Positions 36,564-47,531 of a DNA stretch of 64,000 nucleotides are shown one piece after another. Made by a program: the position numbers and the translations under genes. The notes beneath the pieces are model-generated. The model saw only the letters and a program-made list of their open reading frames with translations, had not been told where the DNA came from and did no database searches. The DNA lies in NCBI RefSeq assembly GCF_003820355.1, contig NZ_RPOK01000002.1:744001-808000 (forward strand). Direction: 5' to 3'. The stretch's first letter is position 1, and each line of letters starts with the position of its first letter. This DNA is from Paralteromonas sediminis (GTDB lineage: Bacteria > Pseudomonadota > Gammaproteobacteria > Enterobacterales > Alteromonadaceae).

Positions 36564-38018
36564 TCATTCGTTTCGGATAATGTTTAAAAGCTCAGCCGTT
36601 TTTGCTTCCATTAAGGCTATATCGCCGCGACTTTCCACATTGAGTCTGATAACAGGTTCGGTATTCGATTTGCGTAAATTAAAGCGCCAGTTACCAAACG
36701 AAAGACCAATTCCATCGGTTTCGTCACGTTCCACCGCATCACCTTCATAGTGCGCAAGTACGCGAGCTAGTGCGGCATCAGCATCTTTCAGTTTACTGTT
36801 GATTTCACCCGACGAGGGAAACGCCTGGATCCTGGCTTCGACCATATCCGCCAATGATGTTTTCGTTGAGCTGATAAGCTCAGCAACCAAAAGCCAGGGG
36901 ATCATCCCAGAATCACAATACGCGAAGTCTCTGAAATAGTGGTGGGCACTCATCTCACCACCGTATATGGCATCTTCCTTACGCATTCTCTCTTTGATAA
37001 ATGCATGCCCAGTTTTGGATTTAACCGGTCTACCACCCGCGTCAGCAATAATGTCTTCCGTATTCCAATACACTCTGGGATCGTAGATGATGCTGTTGTC
37101 TGAATCTTTAGCCAGAAATGCCTGTGCTAGCAATCCAACAATGTAATACCCTTCTATAAACTGCCCCTTGGCATCAAATAAGAAACAACGGTCATAGTCG
37201 CCATCCCAGGCTATGCCAAAATCGGCCTTGTGCTCAAGTACTGCCTTGGCAGTGTCAGCCCGGCACTCCGGCAATAACGGGTTTGGGATCCCGTGCGGAA
37301 ATGTACCATCTGGAGTGTGATGAACTTTAATGAAAGAGACAGGAATACCTTTTTGCGTAAAGTCGCTCTCAATAGCATCGATAGCTGGCCCCGCGGCCCC
37401 ATTGCCAGCGTTAACTACAATTTTTAACGGGGTCAACTTGGCAACGTCAATGTAGGACGTAACGTGTGCCACATATTCCTGCATCACGTTTTTGGTAACG
37501 TAATTGGAATTCTGCGTCAATGTTGTCACTCGACATTGACCTTGTGTAAATGCATTCTCGTCGTAAGCGTTATCACTTCCATAAGACGCTAATGCAGCCT
37601 CAACGTCGGCATTATCATAAGACTCCGCGCGCATTTTAATCGCAGTTAGCCCTGTGTCGCCGCTTATAGGCACTGAATCCCGCTTCACCAGTTTCATCCC
37701 ATTGTAATTAATGGGGTTATGACTTGCGGTGACTTCAATTCCACCATCGACACCAAGATGTTTCGTGGCGAAGTAGATAAGCTCGGTACCGACCATACCT
37801 AAATCCGTGACCTTTGCTCCGCCGTCGATAAGCCCTGCACTCAGCGCTAATTTGAGCGCTTCTGAGGTAAGCCTGACATCGCCACCCACAACAACCGTTT
37901 TTGCGTTCAGCTCTTCGGCAAAGCTTCGTCCAATGCGATATGCCACGTTTTCATCGAGCTGCGTGAGGAGCTCTCCACGAATGTCATACGCTTTAAAACA
38001 GGTTAATTCCATCGTCAT
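36564..38018 (-). CDS. Phosphomannomutase / phosphoglucomutase
   Basis: A 484-aa alpha-D-phosphohexomutase of the ManB/CpsG type, converting mannose-6-P to mannose-1-P for GDP-mannose. Start at the ATG at 38018, with AAGGG seven bases upstream; TTG at 38021 and ATG at 38012 are alternatives. CFKAYDIRG opens the protein. [14 protein letters not shown] is the phosphoserine loop, WDGDYDRCF the Mg-binding loop and [10 protein letters not shown] the sugar-specificity loop. The C-terminus [13 protein letters not shown] binds phosphate. It starts three bases after the ManC gene, so the two are one operon supplying GDP-mannose for exopolysaccharide or O-antigen. Confidence 0.92.
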   Translation of the reverse strand: MTMELTCFKAYDIRGELLTQLDENVAYRIGRSFAEELNAKTVVVGGDVRLTSEALKLALSAGLIDGGAKVTDLGMVGTELIYFATKHLGVDGGIEVTASHNPINYNGMKLVKRDSVPISGDTGLTAIKMRAESYDNADVEAALASYGSDNAYDENAFTQGQCRVTTLTQNSNYVTKNVMQEYVAHVTSYIDVAKLTPLKIVVNAGNGAAGPAIDAIESDFTQKGIPVSFIKVHHTPDGTFPHGIPNPLLPECRADTAKAVLEHKADFGIAWDGDYDRCFLFDAKGQFIEGYYIVGLLAQAFLAKDSDNSIIYDPRVYWNTEDIIADAGGRPVKSKTGHAFIKERMRKEDAIYGGEMSAHHYFRDFAYCDSGMIPWLLVAELISSTKTSLADMVEARIQAFPSSGEINSKLKDADAALARVLAHYEGDAVERDETDGIGLSFGNWRFNLRKSNTEPVIRLNVESRGDIALMEAKTAELLNIIRNE

Positions 38019-38021
38019 CAA

Positions 38022-39437
38022 TTAACCCTTCTGCTCAGTGCGACCATAACGATCTGAAAAACGTACGATATCATCTTCACCCAAATAGGACCCAGATTGC
38101 ACCTCGATCAATTCCAAAGGTATTTTCCCTGGGTTTTCAAGGGCATGAATTTCACCTATAGGAATATAAACCGACTCGTTCTCGGTCACCAAGTTTGTTT
38201 CTTCACCTATGGTAATATTAGCTGAACCAGACACCACGACCCAATGTTCAGCACGGTGATGGTGCATTTGCACGGACAGTTTTTCACCGGGCTTCACTGT
38301 TATGCGCTTAACCTGGAATCGCTCACCGCTGTCAATGGAATCGTAGCTGCCCCATGGTCTGTAGACTTCACGATGGAATTCAAATTCAGGCCGTTTCTCC
38401 TTTTTCAACTGAGAGACCACCGATTTTATATCCTGTACTTTATCCTTGTGTGCAACCATGACTGCATCTTTGGTCTCAACCACGACAACATCATCAAGCC
38501 CAATCACAGAAATGAGTCTTTCTTCAGCATTGATGTAACTGTTACTCACACCCTGCAGAATGGCGTCGCCAACGACTACATTGCCATTTTCATCTTTGTT
38601 GTCAGCGGTTTCCCACAGCGACGACCAGCTACCAACATCACTCCAGCCCGCATCAAGCGGCACCATAGCGGCTTTGTCGGTTTTTTCCATCACAGCGTAA
38701 TCTATGGAGTCGTCGGGGCTGGAAGCAAACACGTCTTTATCTATTCTGATAAAATCCAAATCGGCCGTTTCAGTCTCGATAGCTCGCTGACATGCACTGA
38801 AGATCTCCGGCGCATACTGTTGAAGTGCAGCCAGATACGCACTGGCTTTAAATAAGAACATGCCGCTATTCCAGAAATATTTACCGCTATCTACATAGGC
38901 TTGTGCGGTGTTCAAATCTGGCTTTTCCACAAACTCATTTACTTTCAGGCCACAGTCAACGGCAGTGTCAGCATTGATATATCCATAGCCGGTATGGGCC
39001 TGAGTGGGCACAATACCAAATGTCACAAGTAAATTTTGATCAGCCAGCTTTTCTGCTTTTGCTATGGCGTCGTGAAATGCCGATACGTCTTTAATTAAAT
39101 GATCAGCCGCAAGTACTAACAAGTTGGGATCATCGCCCGCTTTTGTCGCATGTAGGGCTGCAAGTGCAATAGCGGGTGCCGTATTGCGCCCGACTGGCTC
39201 CAGTAAGATACCGCCATGTTCGATACCCTTTTGACGCAACTGTTCAGCGACTAAGAATCGATGCGCATCATTGCACACAATTATAGGTGCTCCGGCTTGG
39301 CTTCCATCCAGACGTGCCAAGGTTTCTTGCAACATGGTTTGATCAGATGTTAGTGAGAGAAATTGCTTTGGCAATGCAGCTCTAGATTTTGGCCACAAAC
39401 GACTTCCCGTGCCCCCGGCAAGAATAATCGGCGTCAT
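38022..39437 (-). CDS. manC: Mannose-1-phosphate guanylyltransferase / mannose-6-phosphate isomerase
   Basis: A 471-aa bifunctional enzyme. The nucleotidyltransferase half begins with [20 protein letters not shown], the pyrophosphorylase signature, and has [26 protein letters not shown]. The C-terminal cupin half, from about residue 345, has [34 protein letters not shown] and [20 protein letters not shown], the type II phosphomannose isomerase signature. Together with the next gene it makes GDP-mannose from fructose-6-P via mannose-6-P. AAGGA lies upstream of the ATG. Confidence 0.94.
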   Translation of the reverse strand: MTPIILAGGTGSRLWPKSRAALPKQFLSLTSDQTMLQETLARLDGSQAGAPIIVCNDAHRFLVAEQLRQKGIEHGGILLEPVGRNTAPAIALAALHATKAGDDPNLLVLAADHLIKDVSAFHDAIAKAEKLADQNLLVTFGIVPTQAHTGYGYINADTAVDCGLKVNEFVEKPDLNTAQAYVDSGKYFWNSGMFLFKASAYLAALQQYAPEIFSACQRAIETETADLDFIRIDKDVFASSPDDSIDYAVMEKTDKAAMVPLDAGWSDVGSWSSLWETADNKDENGNVVVGDAILQGVSNSYINAEERLISVIGLDDVVVVETKDAVMVAHKDKVQDIKSVVSQLKKEKRPEFEFHREVYRPWGSYDSIDSGERFQVKRITVKPGEKLSVQMHHHRAEHWVVVSGSANITIGEETNLVTENESVYIPIGEIHALENPGKIPLELIEVQSGSYLGEDDIVRFSDRYGRTEQKG

Positions 39438-39545
39438 ACCTGTTCCTTGTTAGAATTGTAATAAATAGACAAACTGACTAGATGGTAAACAAGCCTACTC
39501 CGTCAATCAATCCACTAACGCCGATTTTCTTATAATTGCAATAAA

Positions 39546-40508
39546 TTACCCGATGGTATCTCGTTCATGAGGTGCATTCAGGTCTTGTAGCGGCCCTTTG
39601 GGTACAACTCGGGTGGGGTTTATCATATCGTGACTGAAATAGTAGTGACGCTTAATATGATCCATGTTCACCGTTTCAGCCACGCCTTCCACCTGATACA
39701 GGTCACGTAAGTAGCCATACAAATTAGGATAATCTTTAATGGATTTTAAATTACACTTAAAGTGACCCACATATACAGGGTCAAAACGCACTAAAGTGGT
39801 AAATAGTCGCCAATCAGCCTCAGTAACCGTATTGCCAGTCAAGTATCGTCTGCTAGACAATCTCGCTTCCAACCAATCCAATGTTTCGAATAAAGGGATT
39901 ACCGCCTCTTCATACGCCGCTTGTGTGGTAGCAAAACCAGATTTATACACCCCATTGTTAACGTCGTGATAAATACGCTCGTTTAATTCATCTATCTCGT
40001 TGGCTAAGGCATCAGGATAATAATCGTCAGTGTTACCCGTTAATGTGTTAAATGCGGTGTTGAAGATACGAATAATTTCAGATGATTCGTTGTTCACTAT
40101 GGTTTGCGTTTTCTTATCCCAGAGAACAGGCACAGTTACACGGGTTGTTATATCGGCTTGGGCCTTAGTGTATACCTGATGCATATAATCAAAATTAAAC
40201 AAATGATCTTCGGTTGCGCCAGGATAAGGCGCAAATGTCCACCCTTTGTCGAGCATGTCAGGGTTTACCACTGAGACACTAATATGAGGTTCAAGCCCTT
40301 TTAATTTGCGAAAAATGAGGGTCCTGTGCGCCCATGGGCAAGCCAAAGACACATACAGGTGGTAGCGCCCACTCTCCGGCGCATATTTTGCGCCAGACTG
40401 CGTTGAAATTGTCTCGCGAAATTTAGACTCCTGACGCTTAAACTTTCCCTCATTACCCTCAGTGTCATACCATACATCCTGCCATTGGCCTTCAACCAGT
40501 AACCCCAT
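39546..40508 (-). CDS. Glutathionyl-hydroquinone reductase (YqjG/ECM4 type)
   Basis: A 320-aa Xi-class glutathione transferase. Start at the ATG at 40508, with AGGAG eight bases upstream; a GTG at 40517 is the other option. SLACPWAHRT holds the catalytic Cys (C57). VPVLWDKKTQTIVNNESSEIIRIFN binds glutathione. The C-terminal helical domain has TEADWRLFTTLVRFDPVYVGHFKCN and, near the end, IKRHYYFSHDMINPTRVVPKGP. The family reduces glutathionyl-hydroquinones. No functional partner is apparent nearby. Confidence 0.92.
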   Translation of the reverse strand: MGLLVEGQWQDVWYDTEGNEGKFKRQESKFRETISTQSGAKYAPESGRYHLYVSLACPWAHRTLIFRKLKGLEPHISVSVVNPDMLDKGWTFAPYPGATEDHLFNFDYMHQVYTKAQADITTRVTVPVLWDKKTQTIVNNESSEIIRIFNTAFNTLTGNTDDYYPDALANEIDELNERIYHDVNNGVYKSGFATTQAAYEEAVIPLFETLDWLEARLSSRRYLTGNTVTEADWRLFTTLVRFDPVYVGHFKCNLKSIKDYPNLYGYLRDLYQVEGVAETVNMDHIKRHYYFSHDMINPTRVVPKGPLQDLNAPHERDTIG

Positions 40509-40604
40509 AATTATCACTCCTGCGTTTCAGTCTGTTTACCTGATTCTATTAAAGCATGCGGCCTCTGTTTTGACTGTTTCGTATTATTGAACACACTGTT
40601 CGAG

Positions 40605-41816
40605 TTAATTGGACAGTCTTTGAATAAGGTCATTGGCAATAGGTATAGCACTGGTTGCTGCCGGTGAAGGTGCGTTAATAACATGCAAACTCAATGGCGT
40701 TTTAGCAAAAGCAAAATCGTGTACAAGCTCGCCTTTAATAGATACTGCCTGTGCCCGGATCCCTGACCTAAACGGGCCTAGGTCATCCAGTTTTATCGCG
40801 TTACAGTAGCGCTGCACCAGCGTTAAATAGTACTGACGACTGAGACTGGAAGCTGCCTCACGAAGCGCGCTTTTTCTGTGCTGCCAGAGCAGTTTCCAGG
40901 TACCAGGAAAGCTAAAAATATGTTTAAGTTCAGTCGCAGAAAACGAAAAGTTTTCGTAGGCTTCTCTGCCGCTGGCCAGCACTGCATTGGGACCCACTGT
41001 GGTGAAGCCACCTATCATTTTCGTCAGGTGTACGCCCAAAAATGGCATATTAGGATCTGGAATTGGATAGACAAGGTGGTTTGTGATGCCGTCAAATCGC
41101 GAAGACAACCTGAAATACTCTCCGCGAAATGGCAGTAATCTGACATCGGGTAGCAATCCTGCCATCTTAGCGACTTCATCGGCATAGAGACCTGCACAAT
41201 TTACTAATTGTGTTCCTGTGTAGGCTAGATTGCCGGTAGATGCACTTGAAGTGAATACCTTCAATGCATTAGCAGACTCTTCAATAGCAGTAATTTTTTG
41301 GTCGTAGACTATCTGGCAACGCCCGCTATGCTCGGCAATATTAAGCATGGCTTGGCATACTGCTTTGTAGTCGGTAATGCCGGACTGCGATACCTTAAAT
41401 CCCCCTACACTTTGAATATGAGGCTCCAACTCACCAATTTGCTGCTTACTTAGTAAAGTGGGTGACAGGCCGTTTTCTTTGCAACGTGCATACAAATTCT
41501 GCATGCCCTCTATTTCGTGGTCAGAAGTGGCGACTAACAATTTGCCACAGCGCTCATGGGGAATATTATGTTGTTGGCAAAAGGACAACGTCTGCTCGCA
41601 GCCCTCACGACAATAAACCGCTTTTAAACTACCCGGTGCGTAATAGACGCCGGCGTGGATGACACCTGAGTTTCTTCCAGTTTGATGTTGAGCGGGACGT
41701 TTTTCCCGCTCAATAACAATAACCCTGGCATTTTTTTTCTGCAAAACCAGCTGCATTGCTAATGCTGCACCCACAATACCGGCGCCAACAATGATATAAT
41801 CTGCGGACTTAGTCAC
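40605..41816 (-). CDS. lhgO: L-2-hydroxyglutarate oxidase
   Basis: A 403-aa FAD-dependent oxidase (DAO fold) that converts L-2-hydroxyglutarate to 2-oxoglutarate, feeding electrons to quinone. YIIVGAGIVGAALAMQL binds FAD. HQTGRNSGVIHAGVYYAPGSLKA and FRGEYFRLS are characteristic of the LhgO family, as is the C-terminal INAPSPAATSAIPIANDL. In E. coli the gene sits with csiD and gab genes; here it is alone, divergent from tcdA with 29 bp between starts. Confidence 0.9.
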   Translation of the reverse strand: MTKSADYIIVGAGIVGAALAMQLVLQKKNARVIVIEREKRPAQHQTGRNSGVIHAGVYYAPGSLKAVYCREGCEQTLSFCQQHNIPHERCGKLLVATSDHEIEGMQNLYARCKENGLSPTLLSKQQIGELEPHIQSVGGFKVSQSGITDYKAVCQAMLNIAEHSGRCQIVYDQKITAIEESANALKVFTSSASTGNLAYTGTQLVNCAGLYADEVAKMAGLLPDVRLLPFRGEYFRLSSRFDGITNHLVYPIPDPNMPFLGVHLTKMIGGFTTVGPNAVLASGREAYENFSFSATELKHIFSFPGTWKLLWQHRKSALREAASSLSRQYYLTLVQRYCNAIKLDDLGPFRSGIRAQAVSIKGELVHDFAFAKTPLSLHVINAPSPAATSAIPIANDLIQRLSN

Positions 41817-41845
41817 CTAACCCTCTGTTGTATCGGTGTTCATTT

Positions 41846-42646
41846 ATGAATAATACTGTCAAAACGCGCTTCGGTGGTATAGCGCGTTTATACGGAAATG
41901 CGGTTCTTAGCCGTTTTGCTGAAAGTCATGTCGCCATCATTGGTATTGGTGGTGTGGGTTGTTGGTCTGCTGAAGCTATCGCCAGAAGCGGTGTAGGTAA
42001 GATTACACTGGTCGATTTGGACGACATTTGTATCACCAATACCAATCGGCAATTACACGCGCTTTCTCATACCGTGGGTAAGGCAAAAGTTGACGTTATG
42101 AAACAGCGCATTTTGGCTATTAATCCAGATTGCCAGGTCAACGCTATTGAGGATTTTGTTTTACCTGAAAATGTTTCAGCACTTATCACCAGTGACCTTG
42201 ACAGCGTGATTGAAGCCACAGATAGCGTAAATGCAAAAGCCGCCATTATCGCGCATTGCAAAAGGCAAAAGATACACGTGGTAACGGTAGGTGGTGCTGG
42301 CGGACAACTGGACCCAACACAGATCACCACAGCTGACTTAGCAAAAACAAAGCAAGACCCCTTAGCCGCCAAGTTGCGCAGTGTATTAAGACGTGACTAT
42401 GGGTTTAGCAAAAATCTACAGCGACGTTTTGGTGTGCCTTGTGTATACAGTCATGAGCAATTGCGTTACCCACAACCAGACGGCAGCGTGAGTTTCGAGA
42501 AATCGGTAATGGACGGGAGTACACGGCTAGACTGTGCCTCAGGATTTGGCGCAATTAGCACGGTTACCGCGACCTTTGGGATGGTCGCAGCAAGTGTGAG
42601 TTTATCTCGTCTGGAAACTCTGTCTCGACAAGCGAGTGAGAGTTAA
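41846..42646 (+). CDS. tcdA: tRNA threonylcarbamoyladenosine dehydratase
   Basis: A 266-aa E1-like enzyme that cyclises t6A37 of tRNAs to ct6A using ATP. Start at the ATG at 41846; the open frame from a TTG at 41828 adds six residues without support. RFGGIARLYG opens the protein, IIGIGGVGCWSAEAIARSG is the ATP-binding loop, and DLDDICITNTNRQ is the E1 signature. VTVGGAGGQLDPTQI, DPLAAKLR and DCASGFGAISTVTATFG follow. The sequence parallels E. coli TcdA (CsdL) end to end. Confidence 0.94.
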   Translation: MNNTVKTRFGGIARLYGNAVLSRFAESHVAIIGIGGVGCWSAEAIARSGVGKITLVDLDDICITNTNRQLHALSHTVGKAKVDVMKQRILAINPDCQVNAIEDFVLPENVSALITSDLDSVIEATDSVNAKAAIIAHCKRQKIHVVTVGGAGGQLDPTQITTADLAKTKQDPLAAKLRSVLRRDYGFSKNLQRRFGVPCVYSHEQLRYPQPDGSVSFEKSVMDGSTRLDCASGFGAISTVTATFGMVAASVSLSRLETLSRQASES

Positions 42647-42677
42647 GCACAATAACCAAAAAAGACAGGAAGACGCT

Positions 42678-43085
42678 ATGCAACAAAGTGAACTAGACGA
42701 ATTGATGAAAGCAAGTGCGGGAGATGCCGTCGCAACCGCACGAGAAGAATTTGGTTTAGAATTAAATTACAGTCCTGAGAGCATCATCCTTGTCGATGAT
42801 CTTCTATTGGGTTTTATTGATAAATACCACGATGAAGTGCTGGAAGACCAAGCGGTATTCACTTTATGCAATATTTTTGGTGCGTATGTCGGAGAGGTAT
42901 ACAAACAACTCGTGGGCGGTGAATGGCGTTACGACCAATCAAACCCCGAGGCTCCTCATGTATTGCTGGCTTACGCTAACAACACTTATGCTTTTGCAGG
43001 CATTTGTTACGAGCGCCTTGTGAACGATAGTCAGGTAAGTGTTAAGGCCTATTTTGATCAGGCCTGTACCCACCACAAACAATAG
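42678..43085 (+). CDS. Conserved hypothetical protein
   Basis: A 135-aa acidic soluble protein, start at the ATG at 42678 with AGGA seven bases upstream; an earlier frame start at 42636 overlaps tcdA and is unlikely. The middle region FTLCNIFGAYVGEVYKQLVGGEW, followed by a Tyr/Asn-rich tail, resembles small uncharacterised domains such as DUF3806, but I would not name it firmly. No signal peptide or membrane segment. It follows tcdA by 31 bp and may share its transcript. Confidence 0.65.
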   Translation: MQQSELDELMKASAGDAVATAREEFGLELNYSPESIILVDDLLLGFIDKYHDEVLEDQAVFTLCNIFGAYVGEVYKQLVGGEWRYDQSNPEAPHVLLAYANNTYAFAGICYERLVNDSQVSVKAYFDQACTHHKQ

Positions 43086-43096
43086 ATGGGAATAGC

Positions 43097-43570
43097 TTAA
43101 CCGCGCCAGTCTCTCATCATAATCGCTAAGTGCTTGCTGCGAACGACGCAGACAAGCGCTGTTAACGTCAGCAAAAGAAACGCCCCCTTTAACAGACTGA
43201 AACGGCCCTGCTCATACGCAATAAATGCAACCTGTAAAGCAACGTCCGTTATGAGTAGCATGAGGATGACAGGTTTAACCCATGCAACAGAATAATTGCG
43301 TTGCCAAAACCATTCTCGCCTACCAATGCCCAACCAAATCAGCAAGTAAATAACACCCAGGCCTATACTGATCAGCCACTGGCTTTGGGACGGATACACA
43401 ATAAGAGGAATGTTTTCACCGCTTGGGCCAAGCATTATAGTCGCTGCCAGCAATATGAGCGCCCTTGCTCCCCAAAACAGCGCCCAATGTAACCACAACG
43501 GCGGCAGTACCCTACCCGCCTCATCATAGCGATTAAGTGGTAAGGGCAATGTGGTTCTATTCTGTTGCAT
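43097..43570 (-). CDS. DUF2919 family membrane protein (YfeZ-like)
   Basis: A 157-aa inner-membrane protein with four transmembrane segments. The N-terminal soluble motif NRYDEAGRVLPPLWLHWALFW is the DUF2919 signature. A basic patch GRREWFWQRN separates helices two and three. The ATG overlaps the stop of the upstream racemase by one base (TAATG), so the pair is co-translated. Function unknown. Confidence 0.78.
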   Translation of the reverse strand: MQQNRTTLPLPLNRYDEAGRVLPPLWLHWALFWGARALILLAATIMLGPSGENIPLIVYPSQSQWLISIGLGVIYLLIWLGIGRREWFWQRNYSVAWVKPVILMLLITDVALQVAFIAYEQGRFSLLKGAFLLLTLTALVCVVRSKHLAIMMRDWRG

Positions 43571-44268
43571 TATTCTTGATTAATTGCTCTGATAACGGCG
43601 GCATCTGCGTGAAGTCTCGTGGTGTCGTACAAGGGAACGCCCGTGTCACTCTGCTTAATCAGCATGGCTATTTCGGTACACCCTAATATGATGGCTTGTG
43701 CCCCTTTTTCAACCAGTTGATCAATAATATTCAGATAAATTTGTTTAGACTCGGGCACAATTTTCCCGAGACATAATTCATGGTAGATAATAGCGTGTAC
43801 CTTTTTGCGTTCAACAGCTTCTGGGGTAAGCACTTCAAGGTTATATTTTTCAGATAGCCGTTGCGTATAAAAAGGCTGCTCCATGGTAAAAGCAGTTCCC
43901 AACAGACCAACAGTCTGTTTACCATCATGGACCAGTTTATTGGCGGTTGCATCTGCAATATGCAACAGGGGAATAGTGACTTCAGCAGCTACGGTTTCAG
44001 CGACGATATGCATGGTGTTGGTACAAATGAGGAAGAAATCGGCACCTGCGCTTTCCAGTGCGCGGGCAGAGGTAATCAATTTGTCGGCAGCTCTGTCCCA
44101 TTCTCCGTTGCGCTGATCTTGCTCTATTTCACAAAAGTTAACGCTATCCAGAACAATACGGGCGCTGTTCAGGCCTCCCAGGGCCTGCTTTATCCCTTGA
44201 TTAATCAATTGATAGTAAGTCGATGTGGATTCCCAACTCATGCCGCCAATTAAGCCAATCTTTTTCAT
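43570..44268 (-). CDS. Aspartate/glutamate racemase family protein
   Basis: A 232-aa protein from the ATG at 44268. The family start MKKIGLIGGMSWESTSTYYQ fits, while the longer open frame back to 44358 runs into the rimO promoter region. The two catalytic Cys lie in FFLICTNTMH and AIILGCTEIAML, as in PLP-independent racemases such as E. coli YgeA. It probably racemises Asp, Glu or a broader set of amino acids; substrate not deducible. Followed by a DUF2919 gene in a one-base overlap; divergent from rimO. Confidence 0.88.
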   Translation of the reverse strand: MKKIGLIGGMSWESTSTYYQLINQGIKQALGGLNSARIVLDSVNFCEIEQDQRNGEWDRAADKLITSARALESAGADFFLICTNTMHIVAETVAAEVTIPLLHIADATANKLVHDGKQTVGLLGTAFTMEQPFYTQRLSEKYNLEVLTPEAVERKKVHAIIYHELCLGKIVPESKQIYLNIIDQLVEKGAQAIILGCTEIAMLIKQSDTGVPLYDTTRLHADAAVIRAINQE

Positions 44269-44302
44269 CAACGTCTGCTTAGCCTCTATACAGTGAAGCT
44301 GA

Positions 44303-44308
44303 TATAAT
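44303..44308 (+). promoter_or_regulatory. -10 element upstream of rimO
   Basis: A perfect TATAAT, 30 bp before the chosen rimO ATG. No good -35 is seen at the proper distance. With a start site near 44315 the leader would be short, about 20-25 bases. Confidence 0.4.
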
Positions 44309-44338
44309 ACGCGCATAGTGCAAGATGCAAACAGAAAA

Positions 44339-45778
44339 ATGACAGTAGAAAAATTCACACCAAATCAAACAACAACACTGAGTGCGCCCGTCAAAGTGCT
44401 CGACGCAGATACTGCCGAAAAAAAGCGCCGCGTCTCAGGTGACGCCCGGATCGGTTTCGTGAGTCTGGGCTGCCCTAAGAACCTCGTTGACTCAGAACGC
44501 ATCCTTACGCAATTGAGGACAGAAGGTTATAACGTGGTTCCAACTTACAACGATGCTGACTTAGTCATTGTGAATACCTGCGGCTTTATTGATGCCGCCG
44601 TTGAAGAGTCACTGGACACGATCGGCGAAGCGTTGAAAGAAAACGGCAAAGTTATCGTCACAGGATGCCTGGGTGTCAAAGAGGATGAGATTCGTGAGGT
44701 TCACCCTAATGTACTAGCGATTACGGGTCCTCATGCCTACGAAACAGTTGTTGAGCAGGTTCATGAACATTTGCCACAGCCTAGCCATAATCCTTTTGTT
44801 GATTTGGTTCCCGACCACGGGGTTAAACTTACACCAAGACACTATGCTTACCTTAAAATCTCAGAAGGCTGTAATCACAGGTGTACTTTCTGCATCATTC
44901 CCTCAATGCGCGGTGATTTAGTAAGTAAACCCGTGGGCGAAATACTGGATGAAGCACAAAGATTAAAAAAAGCCGGTGTGAAAGAATTATTGGTCATTTC
45001 TCAGGATACCAGCGCGTATGGAGTGGATGTTAAGCATCGCACTGGTTTTTGGAATGGCATGCCAGTAAAAACACACATGCAGCAGTTGTGCGAAAAACTG
45101 GGAGAAATGGGTATGTGGGTAAGACTGCATTATGTTTACCCCTATCCGCATGTTGATAATCTTATTCCTTTGATGAATGAAGGTAAGGTATTGCCCTATT
45201 TAGATATTCCATTCCAGCATGCTAACAAACGAATTTTAAGGCTGATGAAGCGTCCAGGTAGTGCAGAGCGCACCCTAGAACGGATCAAAGCGTGGCGTGA
45301 GCAATGCCCTGAGCTGATTATTCGCTCGACATTTATTGTCGGCTTTCCAGGTGAAACAGAAGCAGAATTCGAAGAGCTTCTTGACTTTATTCGCCAGGCA
45401 CAACTCGACCGTGTTGGCTGTTTTGCCTATTCAGAGGTTGATGGTGCCAAAGCCAACGAATTGCCCGATCCTGTACCCGAGGATGTCAAACAAGACAGGC
45501 TGGCTAGATTCATGCAAGTGCAAGGTGAAATTAGCGCACAACGGCTGAGAAGCCGCATAGGCAAAGAATACCTAGTAGTTATTGATGAAGTAACCAGTGA
45601 AGGGGCTGTAGGTCGTTGTTTTGCAGACGCCCCGGAAGTAGACGGCGTTGTTCACCTAAACGGCGTTTATGATCTGAACCCTGGGGATCAGGTTTGGTGC
45701 GAAATCATTCACTCCAACGAGCACGATTGCTGGGGTGTACTCGTTGAAGAGGAATTAGCAGAGTCAGTTGGCGAATGA
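44339..45778 (+). CDS. rimO: Ribosomal protein S12 methylthiotransferase
   Basis: A 479-aa radical-SAM enzyme that adds a methylthio group to Asp88 of ribosomal protein S12. The N-terminal cluster Cys are C45 (SLGCPKN), C81 (VNTCGF) and C110 (VTGCLG). The SAM cluster is C178, C182 and C185 in [11 protein letters not shown]-terminal TRAM domain follows [13 protein letters not shown]. Start uncertain: ATG at 44339 or GTG at 44318; neither has a strong Shine-Dalgarno. The 3' end overlaps by 15 bases the end of a convergent Kelch gene. Confidence 0.95.
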   Translation: MTVEKFTPNQTTTLSAPVKVLDADTAEKKRRVSGDARIGFVSLGCPKNLVDSERILTQLRTEGYNVVPTYNDADLVIVNTCGFIDAAVEESLDTIGEALKENGKVIVTGCLGVKEDEIREVHPNVLAITGPHAYETVVEQVHEHLPQPSHNPFVDLVPDHGVKLTPRHYAYLKISEGCNHRCTFCIIPSMRGDLVSKPVGEILDEAQRLKKAGVKELLVISQDTSAYGVDVKHRTGFWNGMPVKTHMQQLCEKLGEMGMWVRLHYVYPYPHVDNLIPLMNEGKVLPYLDIPFQHANKRILRLMKRPGSAERTLERIKAWREQCPELIIRSTFIVGFPGETEAEFEELLDFIRQAQLDRVGCFAYSEVDGAKANELPDPVPEDVKQDRLARFMQVQGEISAQRLRSRIGKEYLVVIDEVTSEGAVGRCFADAPEVDGVVHLNGVYDLNPGDQVWCEIIHSNEHDCWGVLVEEELAESVGE

Positions 45779-46756
45779 GAACCATGACACACGATTTTGT
45801 GTGTCACTCCCCCCCACTTTTGCCGCACCCGCAATAACAGCGATACGCCCATTGTAGGACACCGCACCTAACCCATGACGAGGCACCGGCATTTCCCCAG
45901 CACGATGCCAAGTATCGTCTTTTATAACGTAACGCCAGACGTCTTTGTAAACCCCACCGTCACCGGTAAAAAACTCTCCGCCAAAGGCAAAAATGTCACC
46001 ATTAATGCTTGCACACGCGAGACCACCTTGTGCCTGTGGCATCGGGGAGAGCGTTGTCCAGCTATCGTTCTTAGCATCGTACCGTTCATTCGAAGCAACA
46101 TTGCCGCCACCAACAGTCCGACCACCAAGGATATACCATTGATCATCTACCACGATTGAGCATGTACTGTTACGGGGAGAAGGCAAAGGTTTCGCTGGCA
46201 ACCATGTCTGAGTATCGGTATCGTAATACCAGTGTACTGCAACATCGCTTTGATGGCCCCACTGGCTATTTTCACTTCCACTCGGCGAACGTCCACCGGC
46301 AAGGTGAAGACGACCATGTAATACCGCAACGTTAGACTCTGACAAGGGCATCGGCAACCGACTGTGGCGCACCCACTTTTCACCATCGAGACGCAATACA
46401 TCATTGCGATTTACCCAGCTTCCCTGTTCAGAACGGGTAAAACCACCAATGTGCAGCAATTCACCTTGCCATGACACGAGTATTCCGTGATGCCAGGGTT
46501 CAGGCAGCGAAGGCAGTGACGACCACGCCATGTCTCCCTCGGACCACGCCCACACAGCGGTATGGATCTGCCAGTCAGGTTGTGAAGCATTAATGCCACC
46601 TGCAACAACTATGCTTCCGCCGTGAACTGTAGGATAGATTTCCTGTGTCGGCTCTGGCAAGTCAATGCCTTTTTGCCACGTTGATGGCCCGGCCCATGCT
46701 GCTGAGCTCACTAAAGCCGCACACAGTAGCGGGAACCATGACTTTTTAATTGGCAT
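45764..46756 (-). CDS. Secreted Kelch-repeat beta-propeller protein
   Basis: A 330-aa protein with a signal peptide ([20 protein letters not shown]). About five or six Kelch units follow, each with a GG doublet and spaced Tyr/Trp: [59 protein letters not shown]. It resembles N-acetylneuraminate epimerase (NanM)-type propellers in size and export, but no sialic acid genes are near, so I leave the function open. It overlaps kdsB by 11 bases at its start and rimO by 15 at its end. A 7-bp dyad (TGACACA / TGTGTCA, 45785-45806) lies within its last codons. Confidence 0.75.
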   Translation of the reverse strand: MPIKKSWFPLLCAALVSSAAWAGPSTWQKGIDLPEPTQEIYPTVHGGSIVVAGGINASQPDWQIHTAVWAWSEGDMAWSSLPSLPEPWHHGILVSWQGELLHIGGFTRSEQGSWVNRNDVLRLDGEKWVRHSRLPMPLSESNVAVLHGRLHLAGGRSPSGSENSQWGHQSDVAVHWYYDTDTQTWLPAKPLPSPRNSTCSIVVDDQWYILGGRTVGGGNVASNERYDAKNDSWTTLSPMPQAQGGLACASINGDIFAFGGEFFTGDGGVYKDVWRYVIKDDTWHRAGEMPVPRHGLGAVSYNGRIAVIAGAAKVGGSDTQNRVSWFSFAN

Positions 46757-47531
46757 GCAGTATATCCTTGTCTTTTAGAAGTAGATTAGACAGGTCTTCT
46801 GGTGTATCTATGCCCACAGGAGGGGGTGAAACAGCTTCTTGAACCATAATGCTATCACCGTACCAAAGTGCCCTGAGTTGCTCTAACGACTCTTGTTGCT
46901 CAATCGCACTCGGCGCATAATCGACATACTGCTGGATATATCCGGCACGGTAAGCATAAATGCCAATATGTCGCTGAAAATGACTTACGTTGGCTTTTGA
47001 AGGGTCAGCGAAGTTGGCCAGCATCGCATCGCGCTGAAATGGGATGCTGGCGCGAGAGAAATATAAGGCCCTGCCATTTACATCGCAGACAACCTTAACA
47101 ATGTTTGGGTTTGTAATCTCTTCGACGTCTTTAATCGGCGTACTTAAAGTGGCCATGGGTGCTTCATGACTGGCTAACAAAGTAGCAACCTGTTGAATAT
47201 TCTCAGCAGGTACAAAAGGCTCATCCCCCTGCACGTTCACTACAATATGCTGCTGTGAAATACCACAAGACGTAACGACTTCAGCCAAGCGCTCCGTGCC
47301 CGATTGATGGTGAGGCGCCGTCATACACACGGTGGCAGGTTGAGAAACAACCTGAGCAATTCGATCATCATCTGTCGCTACGATAATTTGTGATGCACCA
47401 GCTTCCACGGCTCTGTCTACCACGTGGTTTATCATTGGCTTTCCGTTTATATCAGCAAGGGGCTTTCCGGGGAAACGCGTGGATCCAAACCTAGCTGGTA
47501 TGATGACACTAAAGGCCACACTGTCTGTCAT
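46746..47531 (-). CDS. kdsB: CMP-KDO synthetase
   Basis: A 261-aa 3-deoxy-manno-octulosonate cytidylyltransferase that activates KDO for lipopolysaccharide core. IPARFGSTRFPGKPLADINGKPMI is the nucleotide-binding signature. VNVQGDEPFVPAENI and RHIGIYAYRAGYIQQY are also conserved, ending with GIDTPEDLSNL. It overlaps the ycaR gene by four bases (ATGA) and the Kelch gene by 11, in one tight run. Confidence 0.95.
   Translation of the reverse strand: MTDSVAFSVIIPARFGSTRFPGKPLADINGKPMINHVVDRAVEAGASQIIVATDDDRIAQVVSQPATVCMTAPHHQSGTERLAEVVTSCGISQQHIVVNVQGDEPFVPAENIQQVATLLASHEAPMATLSTPIKDVEEITNPNIVKVVCDVNGRALYFSRASIPFQRDAMLANFADPSKANVSHFQRHIGIYAYRAGYIQQYVDYAPSAIEQQESLEQLRALWYGDSIMVQEAVSPPPVGIDTPEDLSNLLLKDKDILHAN

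Noticed and set aside
38244..38855. 203-codon open frame antisense to manC
   Set aside because: Shadow of a conserved enzyme; no independent support despite its length.
45785..45806. TGACACA / TGTGTCA dyad at the rimO-Kelch junction as a terminator
   Set aside because: No T-run on either strand and it lies within Kelch codons, so only noted in that gene's entry.
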